From assembly GCF_900000175.1 (NCBI RefSeq), contig NZ_CWGJ01000001.1:62001-126000 (forward strand): a stretch of DNA of 64,000 nt, given 5' to 3'. Positions 8,500 to 17,474 of the stretch are shown here, one piece after another (positions within the stretch are counted from its first letter, which is position 1; every line of letters starts with the position of its first letter). Made by a program: the position numbers and the translations under genes. The notes under the pieces were generated by a model that was given only the letters and a program-made list of their open reading frames with translations, was not told the DNA's origin and searched no databases. Origin of the DNA: Estrella lausannensis. GTDB lineage: Bacteria; Chlamydiota; Chlamydiia; Chlamydiales; Criblamydiaceae.

Positions 8500-9873
8500 T
8501 TAAAATATGCCTTGCATTTCGGGCACATGCTTAGGACTTGTGATCACGATAACAGAGTCTCCCGCGGATATAATCCGGCTGCCGTTGGCTATCATCGTCC
8601 TGCCCCTGTTCTGTATCATCGCAATCAGAAAATCCGATGGAAAAAGCGGCCCTAGCTCGGAAAGGGGCACTCCGATGACGGGAGAGTCATTGCGCACATT
8701 GATCTCGATGATCTCAGCCTGATTATCGTAGAGGGATACCAGCGAGCGCACCGTCCCGGAAAATACACGGGATAAGACTTGGCTCGCGGCGGAAACAATC
8801 GGTGAGACCGTATGGTTAATTCCCAGCTGACTGGCTATCGACCGATACCCGCTGTTTGTGAGCAGGGAGACTACCCTTTCCTGACCAAGCTCCTTAACCA
8901 TCAGCGAAGCCATCATATTGACTTCATCAACGCCGGTGGCTGCCACGAAAAGATCCTTGCTCGCCACTTTCTCCGACTTAAGGAAATTGACATCCGTTCC
9001 ATCATGATTGATGATCGTCGATTGCGGCAGGACCTCGGCGAGACGGGCACATCTTTCAAAATCTTTTTCGATGATCGTGGTTTCAATGTTTTGCATCTCC
9101 AAGAGCTTGGCCAGGTTGAAAGCCGTCAGCGATCCGCCGACGATGAAAGCGGATTTCATCGGTTTGGAAGGAATACCAAAAAAGTGGTGAATCTCCTGAA
9201 TCGCCTTAAGTTCGCCGATAAAAGTGACTTCGTCGCGCGGTAAGATTCGATCATTTCCGTGTGGGAAAATCACTTTTTTTTTTCCGAGGGAAATCCCTGC
9301 GCGTCTCTCATCTGTTTCTCTTTGAATCAGGCCGATAATAATCCCTTCCGGCAGCCGCAGTTCGGCAATCGGTTTGTCTCCCCTTCGCCACTTATCCGGG
9401 ACAATAATCGTCCTGAGCTGAACTGCTCCGTGGGCAAAATTTTCAACAAAAACCGAGCTTGGGCTCAGCATATATTTCACGATATCATGGGCGACTAAAA
9501 GCTCAGGGCCTATGAAGTCATCGACGTCAAAGATCCTTCCGAAGTCAAGGCGTGACCTGTTCAACAGCTTGCTGTCCCGGATACGGGCCATAGTTTTTGG
9601 ATATCCAAGCTGCTTGGCCATGGAACATGTGACCAGATTCAACTCGTCGTTATCCGTGGCGGCAATGATCAGATCGGGGGATAATTCAAAAAGCGAGTCC
9701 AGAAGCTGCCAGTCAGAACCTGAGCCCACGCGGCTCGATACATCGAGGTATTCCGCTGCCGCCTGCAGGCGGAGAGGTTCTTTATCGACAAGAACGACAT
9801 CATGCTCTTCTTCCGATAAAAGTTTTGCGATGTAGGAGCCAAATGTACCTGCCCCAACGACGATAATCTTCAT
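8500..9873 (-). CDS. trkA: Potassium uptake regulatory subunit TrkA
   Basis: This is a peripheral NAD(H)/nucleotide-binding regulator of TrkH, 457 residues, close to the usual length. It has two RCK modules in tandem. The first Rossmann fold starts at residue 3 (IIVVGAGTFGSYIAKLL), the second near residue 240 (AFIVGGSLTAFNLAKLL), and each is followed by a TrkA-C domain. The second glycine motif is degenerate (GGSLTA), as is common for the second module of TrkA. It is the first gene of the trkA-trkH operon, with a credible promoter at 9913-9941. Confidence 0.95.
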   Translation of the reverse strand: MKIIVVGAGTFGSYIAKLLSEEEHDVVLVDKEPLRLQAAAEYLDVSSRVGSGSDWQLLDSLFELSPDLIIAATDNDELNLVTCSMAKQLGYPKTMARIRDSKLLNRSRLDFGRIFDVDDFIGPELLVAHDIVKYMLSPSSVFVENFAHGAVQLRTIIVPDKWRRGDKPIAELRLPEGIIIGLIQRETDERRAGISLGKKKVIFPHGNDRILPRDEVTFIGELKAIQEIHHFFGIPSKPMKSAFIVGGSLTAFNLAKLLEMQNIETTIIEKDFERCARLAEVLPQSTIINHDGTDVNFLKSEKVASKDLFVAATGVDEVNMMASLMVKELGQERVVSLLTNSGYRSIASQLGINHTVSPIVSAASQVLSRVFSGTVRSLVSLYDNQAEIIEINVRNDSPVIGVPLSELGPLFPSDFLIAMIQNRGRTMIANGSRIISAGDSVIVITSPKHVPEMQGIF

Positions 9874-9912
9874 AAAACCGACTAAAACCCTGCAACGCTC
9901 TCCGATGTCTCT

Positions 9913-9941
9913 GTTATAGTGGGTTCCTCATCTTAAGGCAA
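9913..9941 (-). promoter_or_regulatory. Predicted promoter of trkA-trkH
   Basis: On the reverse strand there is a -35-like TTGCCT (9936-9941), a 17-bp spacer, and a -10-like TATAAC (9913-9918), about 40 bp before the trkA start. Both boxes fit the housekeeping sigma factor (sigma66 in chlamydiae). Confidence 0.5.
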
Positions 9942-10184
9942 GATAGAGAATCTGCAAGGAGCAGGCATAGGCTACTCTTCGGCAAATTTTTTATTTCAAA
10001 TCCAAAAAGGGTGTGCTATGAGAACAGCAACAAGATTATTGATCCCCCTATTCCCATCAGTGCCAACTAAGGAGGAGAAATAAACATAAGGCAGCGCATT
10101 CAAAAAAATATTGAACGGTCTCTAAGACTCAAAATATCTCAATTTCTTTCGCAAAGCATAACTTCCCGAGACTCTAGGAGGACC

Positions 10185-10223
10185 GTCCACAAGCTGACAT
10201 CGTACGATTTGAGTTTTGGACAG
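10185..10223. repeat. MITE-family palindrome
   Basis: The arms GTCCACAAGCTGA and GAGTTTTGGAC flank a CATCGTACGAT core. It is closely related to the perfect palindrome at 20097-20134 and to the terminal repeats of the element at 61079-61235. Confidence 0.6.
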
Positions 10224-10235
10224 TCTCTAAAGAGG

Positions 10236-10272
10236 GCAAGTCACCTCATATTTCTGATATCAGATGACTTGC
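10236..10272. repeat. Hairpin repeat (GCAAGTC type), upstream of RHS gene
   Basis: GCAAGTCACCTCATATTTC is followed by its partner CAGATGACTTGC, with an 8-bp perfect outer stem. Related copies lie downstream of the RHS gene at 15716-15752 and inside the composite element at 46155-46316. Confidence 0.6.
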
Positions 10273-10434
10273 AATCGTTAAATCGTGAGAGACCCTTATC
10301 ATTAAAAATAGATTTTGATGCACATTCGGTAAACAGCTGTAATTTATATCTTAATAATTCCTAGGCCGTTGCGAAAATATCCTCAATATTCGTATCCTTA
10401 GCTGCTTAATATTTAATAACATTAGAAGATTATT

Positions 10435-13400
10435 ATGGTTCGTTCAGTATTATGGCTATCCCTCCTGCTTTTGCTCAGCCAGACAGGATGGGCGGATGAT
10501 GCGCCAGCATCTGTATCTCAAGAGTGCGTCACCCCTCCGGGATTTATATCCGGACAGGTCGACTGCATCACGGGGACTTACCACGAAGAGTTCGAAGACC
10601 TGCATATGCCGGGTTCCTACCCTTTGTCCATCAAACGCAAGTTTACAGACCTCGGCACCGGAAGGCGCTACGAAAATCCCAACTGGAGATTCAATCATGA
10701 AGGTTTTTTCACGGCGCAAGAGGATGAAAGTTCAAAATCGGCCAGCTTTGCCAAGACTGTCTATGAATTTGATCAAAACAACCTCCTCAGCTCAATACGT
10801 CTGCTGAGCCCCGATGAAACCCTTTGCGTCCATGAGCTTACGCTTGACCGCTCATCTCGTGGAGAACTTGTCCTCAAAGCCGAAGACGGCAGGCAAGTCC
10901 TCTATCGCTACTCCGTCAATGACCCTTCAAGAACCACAGACAATATCCTGATTGACGAGGTTATCCTTCCCGACGGACGTTCTCTAAAGTACGACTACCG
11001 CAAGCACCCTCTCGAAAGGAAATATCTCATCTCCAAAATCCTGATGCCGGGAGGGGGGTTCATTGAAACGGACTATTACGACAACAAATACAACAACGTT
11101 GGAGGGGAACTTGTCACCATCGAAAACCCTCTCTCCGACTTCCGCATAGGAAAGGTCAAACAGCAAAAAGCTCCTATCGGCCCAGGAGGCGCTTCTCAAA
11201 TTTTCCAGACATTTTTTTATGAAACAGGGAAAACCATCGTCAAAGATGCTGCCGGTAATGAAAAAATTTACCTGTATAGCCCGAATGGGCTCCCCCTCGC
11301 GCTAGAGTGGTGGGAAAGAGGAAAGGAAGGCAAAAAACTGGTCAAAAAGATGGTGCTATACTGGACACCCTCTGAAACTTACCCTCCCAAGCTGAAAAGC
11401 TATACGCTCGAAAACGACAGGGGAGAGGTGCAGTTTTGTAAGACATTAAAATACGATCCATTCGGAAACGTTATCCAGGAGACATACTTCGGCAATTTAA
11501 CGGGTCTCTTTCCCGATGCGCTGACAATAAGCGCCGAAGGAGAACCCTTGGGAACAGACCTTGAGAAGTGCCAAATCACTTACCGTTACACCATCCCTGA
11601 TGAGAACAATCCCTCCAGACTGGCTGAAAAAATTGACGAAAGAGGCCTCATCACGAGGTATTTTTATCAGGATAATTCAGACAAAATATCACAGCTCATT
11701 TTATGCAATAAAGAGCGCAACTTCATTCGCCAATTTTTTCAGTATGATGAAAACGGACTCCTGATCGAGGCTGTAACAGATGACGGTCAAAGCGATGAGA
11801 AAGAGGATGTTTCTCAAATTTCCGAGCGAAAAATAACCCGATTCAAAAGAAACAGAGGAAAGGAAGCCTTTGGAGCAATCGTCGAGTCTCTCGAGACCGC
11901 ATTGGACGTAGGCTGCGGGAGCGAGGTTTTTGTGAAGAAAACTCTCTTTTCCTATGACCACTTCGGTAATCTTGCACGCCAGGAAGTAGTGGATGAGGAA
12001 GGAAAGCTGCTGGTTGTGAAAGAGTGGGAATATGATCTCTTGGGTCGCCTGCTCCGCTCCTTCGACTCTAGCTACGGGGACAAAATATACGCTTACAACG
12101 ATGCGGGGAAAGTAGAAGAGGAGATTGATCTTCCGGCCGAGGGAGATCCAGTCAAAAAGACATTCGTCTACGATAAGGCGGGCCGGTTGATTAAAACGAC
12201 TGAAGAGCGAGACAGCAAGATTCAGACAGAGTCTTATATCTACAACCCGCTAGGACAAAAAGTGGCTTCCGTTGATGAATATGGAAACGAAACATTTTAT
12301 GAATACGATGGGATTGGAAACCTCAAAGCCATTTCTTATCCCCTAGTCGCCGCAGATGACGGAAGGCTCCTAAGACCACGCGAGGAATATGAATACGATC
12401 TCCTCGGAAACCGTATCAAAACTCGCGATCCCAATGGATACGAAACCCTCACTCAGTACAACATCAGAGGTAAGCCTCTAAAAATAACCTATCCCGATGG
12501 ATCAAGCGAGGAAATGAGGTACACAAGGGAAGGGTGCCTGAAAGAGAAACGACAAAGAAACGGACTCAAGGTTCTCTATGAATATGATCAGCTAGCCCGA
12601 GTCGTCAAAAAGGAGCTTATCTCAGAAGGCGGGGCAACGCTAAGCGAAAGCGCCTACCGCTATTCATCGTTTCATTTAGTCGCAGGGGATGAAAAGGGAT
12701 CAGAAAGCCACTACACCTACGACCCCCAGGGCCATCTGCAATCGGTTCTCATCTCAGGTCCTAAGGGATCAAAGAAGATAGAATATGAATACGACAGCCA
12801 TGGAAGAGTCATGGTTAAAAAAGAGTGGGCTGACAATTCCTTCCAGATGGCAACCTACACAGAAAGGGATGAGAGGGGTGAAATCACTTGTGAACGAATC
12901 GAGGACTTCACCGGACGGATCTTGAAAAATGATCATTTTAAAATCCCCCACCTAAACGATCCCAAAGAGGCCGCGTCCATCACAGAACAGATCATCCAGA
13001 CTCAGGGGTGCCGGCAAATATCAAAAATATGTGTAGACAAGAGCGGCAACCTCACAGAAATGGTGCTTGATGCCTTAAGACGGCCAATCAGCAAAACAAC
13101 AAAAAACAGCTTTGGGGAAACAATCGAAAGAATCGAGTATGCCTATGACCTCTCGGGCAATAAGACGCGCGAGACTCATGACGTACTCTTTCAGGGCACC
13201 AAAAGGGAAGAGTTTACCATTCTCTCTCGTTACGGGCCCATGAACAGGATAGAGGAAATCGAAGAGATTTCTGAAAATGGATTCGTCAGGAAGACGGAAT
13301 ATGTCTACAGCCAAAACGGTCGCCTGGAGACGATTTTAAAACCCGATGGGGAGTCTGTTTCAACCTTTTACAATGAATGGGGAAACCCGAGAAGGGTCAA

Positions 13401-15543
13401 ATCATCAGACGGCACAATCGACTACGCCTTCGAGTATGATTTACAGGGTAACATCATCGAGGCGATCGATTTGGTCAAGGGGACGGCGACATTAAGAGAA
13501 CACGATGACGAAGGGCTTGTGATCCGCGAGGTGCTGGGCAACGGCCTGTCCATGCAGTACGCTTACGACATTAAAGGAAGAAAAACGAAAATCACACTTC
13601 CCGACCTGACCGAAATCGCCTATGAATATGACGCCCTTTCCCTGAAAGACGTCAAAAGGATAAACCGGTTTGGAGACGTCCTCTACAGTCACAAATACAC
13701 CTCGTTTGATGAAAAAGGTCGAATCCTCTGCGAGTGCCTTCCAGCGGATCTGGGGGAGAGGAGGACTGAGTACGACGGCAACGGAAATGCCGCTTCCATC
13801 GACACACCGTATTTTTCAGACCAATTTATCGGCTATTCCGAAGAGGGTGGAAAACCAACCAAAAGACGCATTAAAGATGCGGGGGGATTGACGGAGATAG
13901 ACTACGCTTACGACGTCAAGGGGCAACTAACCCTCGACACCACCTGGAGACGCGATGAGTATGCATACGACACTTTGGGCAACCGAGTCAAAGAGTCGGA
14001 CGGAGCGTATGGATATTCGGGCGGCAACCTGCTCTCTTTTTCCGGAGGTAAAAGCTTCAATTATGATGCCAACGGCAACATGGTTTCAAGAAAGGATCCT
14101 GACGGTTCGGAATACCGGTTCATCTATGACGCGCTGAACAGGCTGACTAAGGTGATTAAAGACGATCACCCCGTTGCAGAATACATCTATGACCCTTTCC
14201 ACAGAAGAATCGCCAAACTGCTGACCGAAGAAGACGGGCAGCGGCACACGGTGAAATACCTCTGGGAGGGCTCTAACGAGATCGGCTCCGTGTCCGACGA
14301 AGGCAAGATCTCTGAGCTACGCATACTGGGCATCGGCAAGGGCGCGGAAATCGGGGCAGCTCTGGCGATCGAGATCCACGGAAAGCCCTACCTTCCCCTC
14401 CACGATCTCACGGGATCGCAAAGGTGCCTGGTGTCTTTCAAAGATAAAAAAGTGGTGGAGTACTACCGGTATAACGCTTTTGGAGAAGAAAATGTCTTCT
14501 CTGAAAACAAAGAGCCGCTGTCGCCCTGGCGCTTTGCAGGTAAACGCCAAGACAACGAGACCGGATTCATCTATTTTGGAAGAAGGCTTTTAGACCCTTC
14601 TGCGGGACGCTGGATTACGCTCGATCCGCTGGGATACCAAGATGGTCCAAACCGCTATCTGTATGTCAAAAACAGCCCTGTCAACAATCAGGATTTGCAT
14701 GGCCTTTTTGTTCTGGGAGATTTCTTCACATCAGTATGGGAAGGCTTGCAATATCTTTTTGCCTTCAAAAACGAGATCGTGGAAAGAATCCAGACAGAGG
14801 CCAATTACCCACGATTGGTCGAGGCCGAAATGACAACCCTGATGGAGGCAACGATCGGCAAAGGGCTGCTTGGGCTGGCGGGATTTTATGGGGAGAAAGG
14901 GGAAGAAGGCGTGTATGGCCAGGGGGAGGCAGCCTCCAATGTCCGCATCACTTTGATCAACGGCATCTCCAATATCCGCTCCTACTTGAGCGAATCGATG
15001 GAACACATCCTTAGAACTCATGGCGGTGCCAATATCCACTACATTTTCAGACCGACAGAAGGCTGGTGCTGGGATTTGATGAAAGCGTTCCTGACCAAAA
15101 TGGGATTAGTTTCAACTTATGCGGAGAGGCTGGCCTCCAAATGGAAGAGCCTCATCCGAGAGATGGGAGGAGTGGAAGGCGGCGGCCTCATCATTCACTA
15201 TTGCCATAGCCTAGGGGGATCCGATACTGCACAGGCGGCTAACCTTTTAACTCCGGAGGAGAGAAAAATGATCAGGGTTTTCTCCTTTGGCTCGGCAACG
15301 ATGATTCCTGCAACCGCGGGGTTCGAGAGCGCCACAAACTTTGTTAGCCTAAGAGATGGTGTATCTCTTTTTGACCCCCTGGGAATAATGTACGGCATCT
15401 TCAACGACAACAGTAATGTCGTATTCGTTGGGACAATCTTCGGCCCTCCGCTCATCGACCACATGCTCGGCTCGGAAACATATTCCGAGATTCTCCGCAT
15501 GCTGGGCCTGATGTTCATGAAGACATGCGGCAAGGGAGCGTAA
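10435..15543 (+). CDS. Secreted RHS/YD-repeat protein with a hydrolase-like C-terminal cassette
   Basis: This 1702-residue protein begins with a signal peptide (residues 1-20, LWLSLLLLLSQTGWA). Many YD repeats follow (YEYDxxGN type, for example YDLLGNRIKTRDPNGYET), forming the shell known from RHS toxins. The core ends with the conserved RHS hallmark around residues 1375-1420 (GFIYFGRRLLDPSAGRWI...DPLGYQDGPNRYLYVKNSPV). From residue 1424 a 279-residue cassette begins. It carries CHSLGG with S1592, an aspartate in LRDGVSLFDP (D1641) and a histidine in LIDHMLG (H1676), in the order of an alpha/beta-hydrolase triad. It resembles my memory of the chlamydia-specific DUF687 family. No immunity gene follows on the same strand. 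Repeat hairpins flank the gene. Confidence 0.92.
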   Translation: MVRSVLWLSLLLLLSQTGWADDAPASVSQECVTPPGFISGQVDCITGTYHEEFEDLHMPGSYPLSIKRKFTDLGTGRRYENPNWRFNHEGFFTAQEDESSKSASFAKTVYEFDQNNLLSSIRLLSPDETLCVHELTLDRSSRGELVLKAEDGRQVLYRYSVNDPSRTTDNILIDEVILPDGRSLKYDYRKHPLERKYLISKILMPGGGFIETDYYDNKYNNVGGELVTIENPLSDFRIGKVKQQKAPIGPGGASQIFQTFFYETGKTIVKDAAGNEKIYLYSPNGLPLALEWWERGKEGKKLVKKMVLYWTPSETYPPKLKSYTLENDRGEVQFCKTLKYDPFGNVIQETYFGNLTGLFPDALTISAEGEPLGTDLEKCQITYRYTIPDENNPSRLAEKIDERGLITRYFYQDNSDKISQLILCNKERNFIRQFFQYDENGLLIEAVTDDGQSDEKEDVSQISERKITRFKRNRGKEAFGAIVESLETALDVGCGSEVFVKKTLFSYDHFGNLARQEVVDEEGKLLVVKEWEYDLLGRLLRSFDSSYGDKIYAYNDAGKVEEEIDLPAEGDPVKKTFVYDKAGRLIKTTEERDSKIQTESYIYNPLGQKVASVDEYGNETFYEYDGIGNLKAISYPLVAADDGRLLRPREEYEYDLLGNRIKTRDPNGYETLTQYNIRGKPLKITYPDGSSEEMRYTREGCLKEKRQRNGLKVLYEYDQLARVVKKELISEGGATLSESAYRYSSFHLVAGDEKGSESHYTYDPQGHLQSVLISGPKGSKKIEYEYDSHGRVMVKKEWADNSFQMATYTERDERGEITCERIEDFTGRILKNDHFKIPHLNDPKEAASITEQIIQTQGCRQISKICVDKSGNLTEMVLDALRRPISKTTKNSFGETIERIEYAYDLSGNKTRETHDVLFQGTKREEFTILSRYGPMNRIEEIEEISENGFVRKTEYVYSQNGRLETILKPDGESVSTFYNEWGNPRRVKSSDGTIDYAFEYDLQGNIIEAIDLVKGTATLREHDDEGLVIREVLGNGLSMQYAYDIKGRKTKITLPDLTEIAYEYDALSLKDVKRINRFGDVLYSHKYTSFDEKGRILCECLPADLGERRTEYDGNGNAASIDTPYFSDQFIGYSEEGGKPTKRRIKDAGGLTEIDYAYDVKGQLTLDTTWRRDEYAYDTLGNRVKESDGAYGYSGGNLLSFSGGKSFNYDANGNMVSRKDPDGSEYRFIYDALNRLTKVIKDDHPVAEYIYDPFHRRIAKLLTEEDGQRHTVKYLWEGSNEIGSVSDEGKISELRILGIGKGAEIGAALAIEIHGKPYLPLHDLTGSQRCLVSFKDKKVVEYYRYNAFGEENVFSENKEPLSPWRFAGKRQDNETGFIYFGRRLLDPSAGRWITLDPLGYQDGPNRYLYVKNSPVNNQDLHGLFVLGDFFTSVWEGLQYLFAFKNEIVERIQTEANYPRLVEAEMTTLMEATIGKGLLGLAGFYGEKGEEGVYGQGEAASNVRITLINGISNIRSYLSESMEHILRTHGGANIHYIFRPTEGWCWDLMKAFLTKMGLVSTYAERLASKWKSLIREMGGVEGGGLIIHYCHSLGGSDTAQAANLLTPEERKMIRVFSFGSATMIPATAGFESATNFVSLRDGVSLFDPLGIMYGIFNDNSNVVFVGTIFGPPLIDHMLGSETYSEILRMLGLMFMKTCGKGA

Positions 15544-15823
15544 AAATGAAAAAGATGAAACTGTTTTCCGCATTTTCTTGAAGGACTCGACAGGGATGGT
15601 TTTTAAGAGAAGTCCCCTGTCTTGCCTACCTATGGGCGCCTCTATAGCAAAATCATACGATCTGTTTGCTGAATTGGTTTTTGGGCGAGGAGAGAGGTTT
15701 CGGCAGTGAAACATTGCAAGTCGCCTCCCATTTCTAATATGAGGCGACTTGTCATCTTTCAATCCCGGGGCTTTCTAAAAAGCCAAAATCCCAATTTTTG
15801 AGATACTTTCGGTATAAGCTAAT
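15544..15823. other. Repeat-rich gap downstream of the RHS gene
   Basis: Directly after the RHS stop is an 11-codon ORF (15546-15581), too short to call. A weak hairpin (GACAGGG/CCCTGTC, 15589-15621) could end the RHS transcript but lacks a T-run. From 15650 to 15816 the sequence is a composite repeat described separately. Confidence 0.5.
15650..15816. repeat. Composite long repeat element
   Basis: In order it contains a MITE-like fragment (AATCATACGATCTG, 15651 on), a strong hairpin at 15716-15752 (GCAAGTCGCCTC with GAGGCGACTTGT, 11 of 12 pairs), and a right end CCAATTTTTGAGATACTTTC-GGTATA at 15791-15816. The order and spacing match the element at 46155-46316, so this is one family and not chance similarity. 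Confidence 0.65.
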
Positions 15824-16498
15824 TTACACAGTGGCGGCAGCCAAAATTGTTGATTCGAAGAGATTTTCGGTTTTCGTCGGCTCGCTTGCCCGATCTATCC
15901 AGAAGCTGTAGACATTTTTGGCCTCGGTGGCGGTATCGAAAAAGAGGCTGGCCCAGCCATAGATTTTTAAAGCGAGAAAGATCGCGCCAAAGACAGGTCC
16001 GCCAACGATCGTGCCAATAATGGTGAAAACAATGGGGATAATTTTCTTCATCGTTCCCAACAAGTCTTTGTTATAGACTGCCCGGCCGATGCCGAGAGAC
16101 TTTTTAGCGATCTTGATGATTTTGAAGGGAACTTTCATCTCCGGAACCACCTTCGGAATCACTTTGAAGACCCATCGTTTGGCCAAGCTGCCGATACGGG
16201 AAGCCAGCTCTTCTTTCGTCTCTTCGTGTTTGGACTTAACATCAACCGGGTTCGCATCTTTTGCCAGACCATCCTGGTCGGCCTTCTGAAACTCTTTTGA
16301 AGTCCATTTATTCACCAGTGACCGGAACACCGGAAAGGCGCCAGCGCCCATGATAAAGAAAGATTTCACCCCTGCGATGGCCGACTCCGCAACGACTGCT
16401 ACCTTCTTGTGAAGGTTCAGCTCTGTGAACTTCTCTGCAGCCAATTTGAAATCATCAGAGAAAGGACTGTAGTGATCGAGGCATCTTTCTATACTCAT
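15824..16498 (-). CDS. Hypothetical protein with a bilobed hydrophobic segment (possible Inc)
   Basis: This 224-residue protein has no recognised domain. The N-terminal half is mixed alpha-helical with a weakly hydrophobic patch at about 34-58. A basic segment at about 105-150 precedes a long hydrophobic stretch (about 152-187, PIVFTIIGTIVGGPVFGAIFLALKIYGWASLFF) broken by Gly-Gly-Pro. This resembles the bilobed hairpin of chlamydial inclusion-membrane proteins. It converges on the RHS gene and is not on the right strand to be a classical downstream immunity gene, though such a role cannot be excluded. No ribosome site is obvious. Confidence 0.7.
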   Translation of the reverse strand: MSIERCLDHYSPFSDDFKLAAEKFTELNLHKKVAVVAESAIAGVKSFFIMGAGAFPVFRSLVNKWTSKEFQKADQDGLAKDANPVDVKSKHEETKEELASRIGSLAKRWVFKVIPKVVPEMKVPFKIIKIAKKSLGIGRAVYNKDLLGTMKKIIPIVFTIIGTIVGGPVFGAIFLALKIYGWASLFFDTATEAKNVYSFWIDRASEPTKTENLFESTILAAATV

Positions 16499-16695
16499 AC
16501 AACCAGGAAAAATTTTATAAATTGCATCGATCTTATTGTTTTTTTATTAAGATTGTATAAATTAACCGAAAATTTTCACTCAATTGATCAATCAATAGAT
16601 TGATAACAAAAAAAAAAAAAAAACTCTTTGGCAAAAGGAAATCGCCGAGAGGGCTTGAAATTAAATCAGGGATCGTTAATGATATGACCCTTCCT

Positions 16696-16769
16696 GCACC
16701 GGTAGCTCAATCGGATAGAGTACCCGGCTACGAACCGGGCGGTTAGAGGTTCGAATCCTCTCCGGTGCA
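16696..16769 (+). tRNA. tRNA-Arg (anticodon ACG)
   Basis: All four arms fold. The acceptor stem is GCACCGG with CCGGTGC, followed by discriminator A at 16769. The D-arm starts GCTC, the anticodon stem CCCGG/CCGGG encloses loop CTACGAA (anticodon ACG), and the T-arm is AGAGG TTCGAAT CCTCT. CCA is not encoded. The next base (16770) is the A of the start codon of the downstream gene. The AT-rich stretch at 16500-16690 upstream, including a run of A at about 16607-16623, should hold the promoter. Confidence 0.95.
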
Positions 16770-17402
16770 ATGGTTATCGATTGTTTTACGACAGGTCCTT
16801 TCGAGACAAACGTCTATGTTTTAGGATGCGACAAGACAAAAGAAGCCGCTATTGTCGACCCTTCTTTTGATTCTCTGCCGCTGATCGCAGCATCCTTAAA
16901 AAAGCATAGTCTGATTCCAAAAAAAATTCTCCTGACTCACTCCCACATCGACCATATCGCTGATGCTGCCAGGGTTAAAGAAACCTACCACATCCCCCTT
17001 TATGTCCACCTGCTTGATGAACCTAATTTGATCTCTCCCGGATCCGACGGCCTCCCCCTATTTTTTCCGGTGAGAGGAACTCGGCCAACCGGCTATTTGG
17101 CAGAGGGAGACATCGTCGAAGTCGGCACAATGAAAGCAAAAGTCATTCACACACCCGGCCACACACCAGGAGGTGTCTGCTTTTACTTTCCTGATGAGGG
17201 GATTCTCATTTCAGGCGATACCCTCTTCCAAGGAACGATAGGGAACCTCTCGTTTCCCACTGCCGAGCCTGAAAAGATGTGGAACTCTCTTAGAAAACTA
17301 GCAAACTTGCCATCGACAACCCGTGTATACCCCGGCCATGGCCCCTCCACGACGATCGGCGATGAAGATTGGCTTGAAAGGGCAGAGCAGCTTTTCGGCT
17401 AA
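16770..17402 (+). CDS. Metallo-beta-lactamase-fold hydrolase (glyoxalase II-like)
   Basis: This is a 210-residue metal-dependent hydrolase of the GloB-like group. Ligand motifs are THSHIDH (about residues 57-63), HTPGHTPGG (about 128-136), SGDTLFQGTIG (about 149-159) and YPGHGPSTTIG (about 189-199). The N-terminus (MVIDCFTTGPFETNVYVLG) matches the family's usual start, so ATG 16770 should be correct. The start codon follows the last base of tRNA-Arg with no gap. After tRNA 3'-end processing the mRNA would be leaderless, and no free Shine-Dalgarno exists. Likely substrates are thioesters or small lactones. The gene could also be read from an undetected separate transcript. Confidence 0.93.
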   Translation: MVIDCFTTGPFETNVYVLGCDKTKEAAIVDPSFDSLPLIAASLKKHSLIPKKILLTHSHIDHIADAARVKETYHIPLYVHLLDEPNLISPGSDGLPLFFPVRGTRPTGYLAEGDIVEVGTMKAKVIHTPGHTPGGVCFYFPDEGILISGDTLFQGTIGNLSFPTAEPEKMWNSLRKLANLPSTTRVYPGHGPSTTIGDEDWLERAEQLFG

Positions 17403-17418
17403 GTTGAAAAGAAGCCGC

Positions 17419-17474
17419 ACCGAACGGGTCTCAAAATTTAGGATTGGGGCTTTGAAGCACTTTCGGTATATAAT
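17419..17474. repeat. Short-form palindromic repeat ending in a -10-like TATAAT
   Basis: The left arm ACCGAACGGGTCTCAAAATT (17419-17438) and right arm GAAGCACTTTCGGTATA (17454-17470) belong to the window-wide CCGAAAG...CTCAAAATTT family. The right end runs into TATAAT (17469-17474), 31 bp before ahpC. The repeat terminus therefore appears to supply the -10 box of the ahpC promoter, although no good -35 is seen. Confidence 0.6.

Larger units (their letters stand above)
9942..10434. other. Gap upstream of the RHS gene with two repeat hairpins
   Basis: This spacer lies between trkA (reverse) and the RHS gene (forward). A 21-codon ORF at 10018-10083 has no ribosome site and I do not call it. At 10185-10223 is a MITE-family palindrome (GTCCACAAGCTGACATCG...GAGTTTTGGAC). 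At 10236-10272 is a hairpin with GCAAGTCA/TGACTTGC arms. The last 100 bp before the RHS start are AT-rich and probably hold its promoter, but no strong -35/-10 pair stands out. Confidence 0.6.

Noticed and set aside
10018-10083. 21-codon ORF before the RHS gene
   Set aside because: No Shine-Dalgarno sequence and no conserved-looking product; too short to support.
15546-15581. 11-codon ORF just after the RHS stop, considered as a remnant immunity gene
   Set aside because: The leader-like product stops at once and the following DNA has no homologous open frame in any phase that I can follow.
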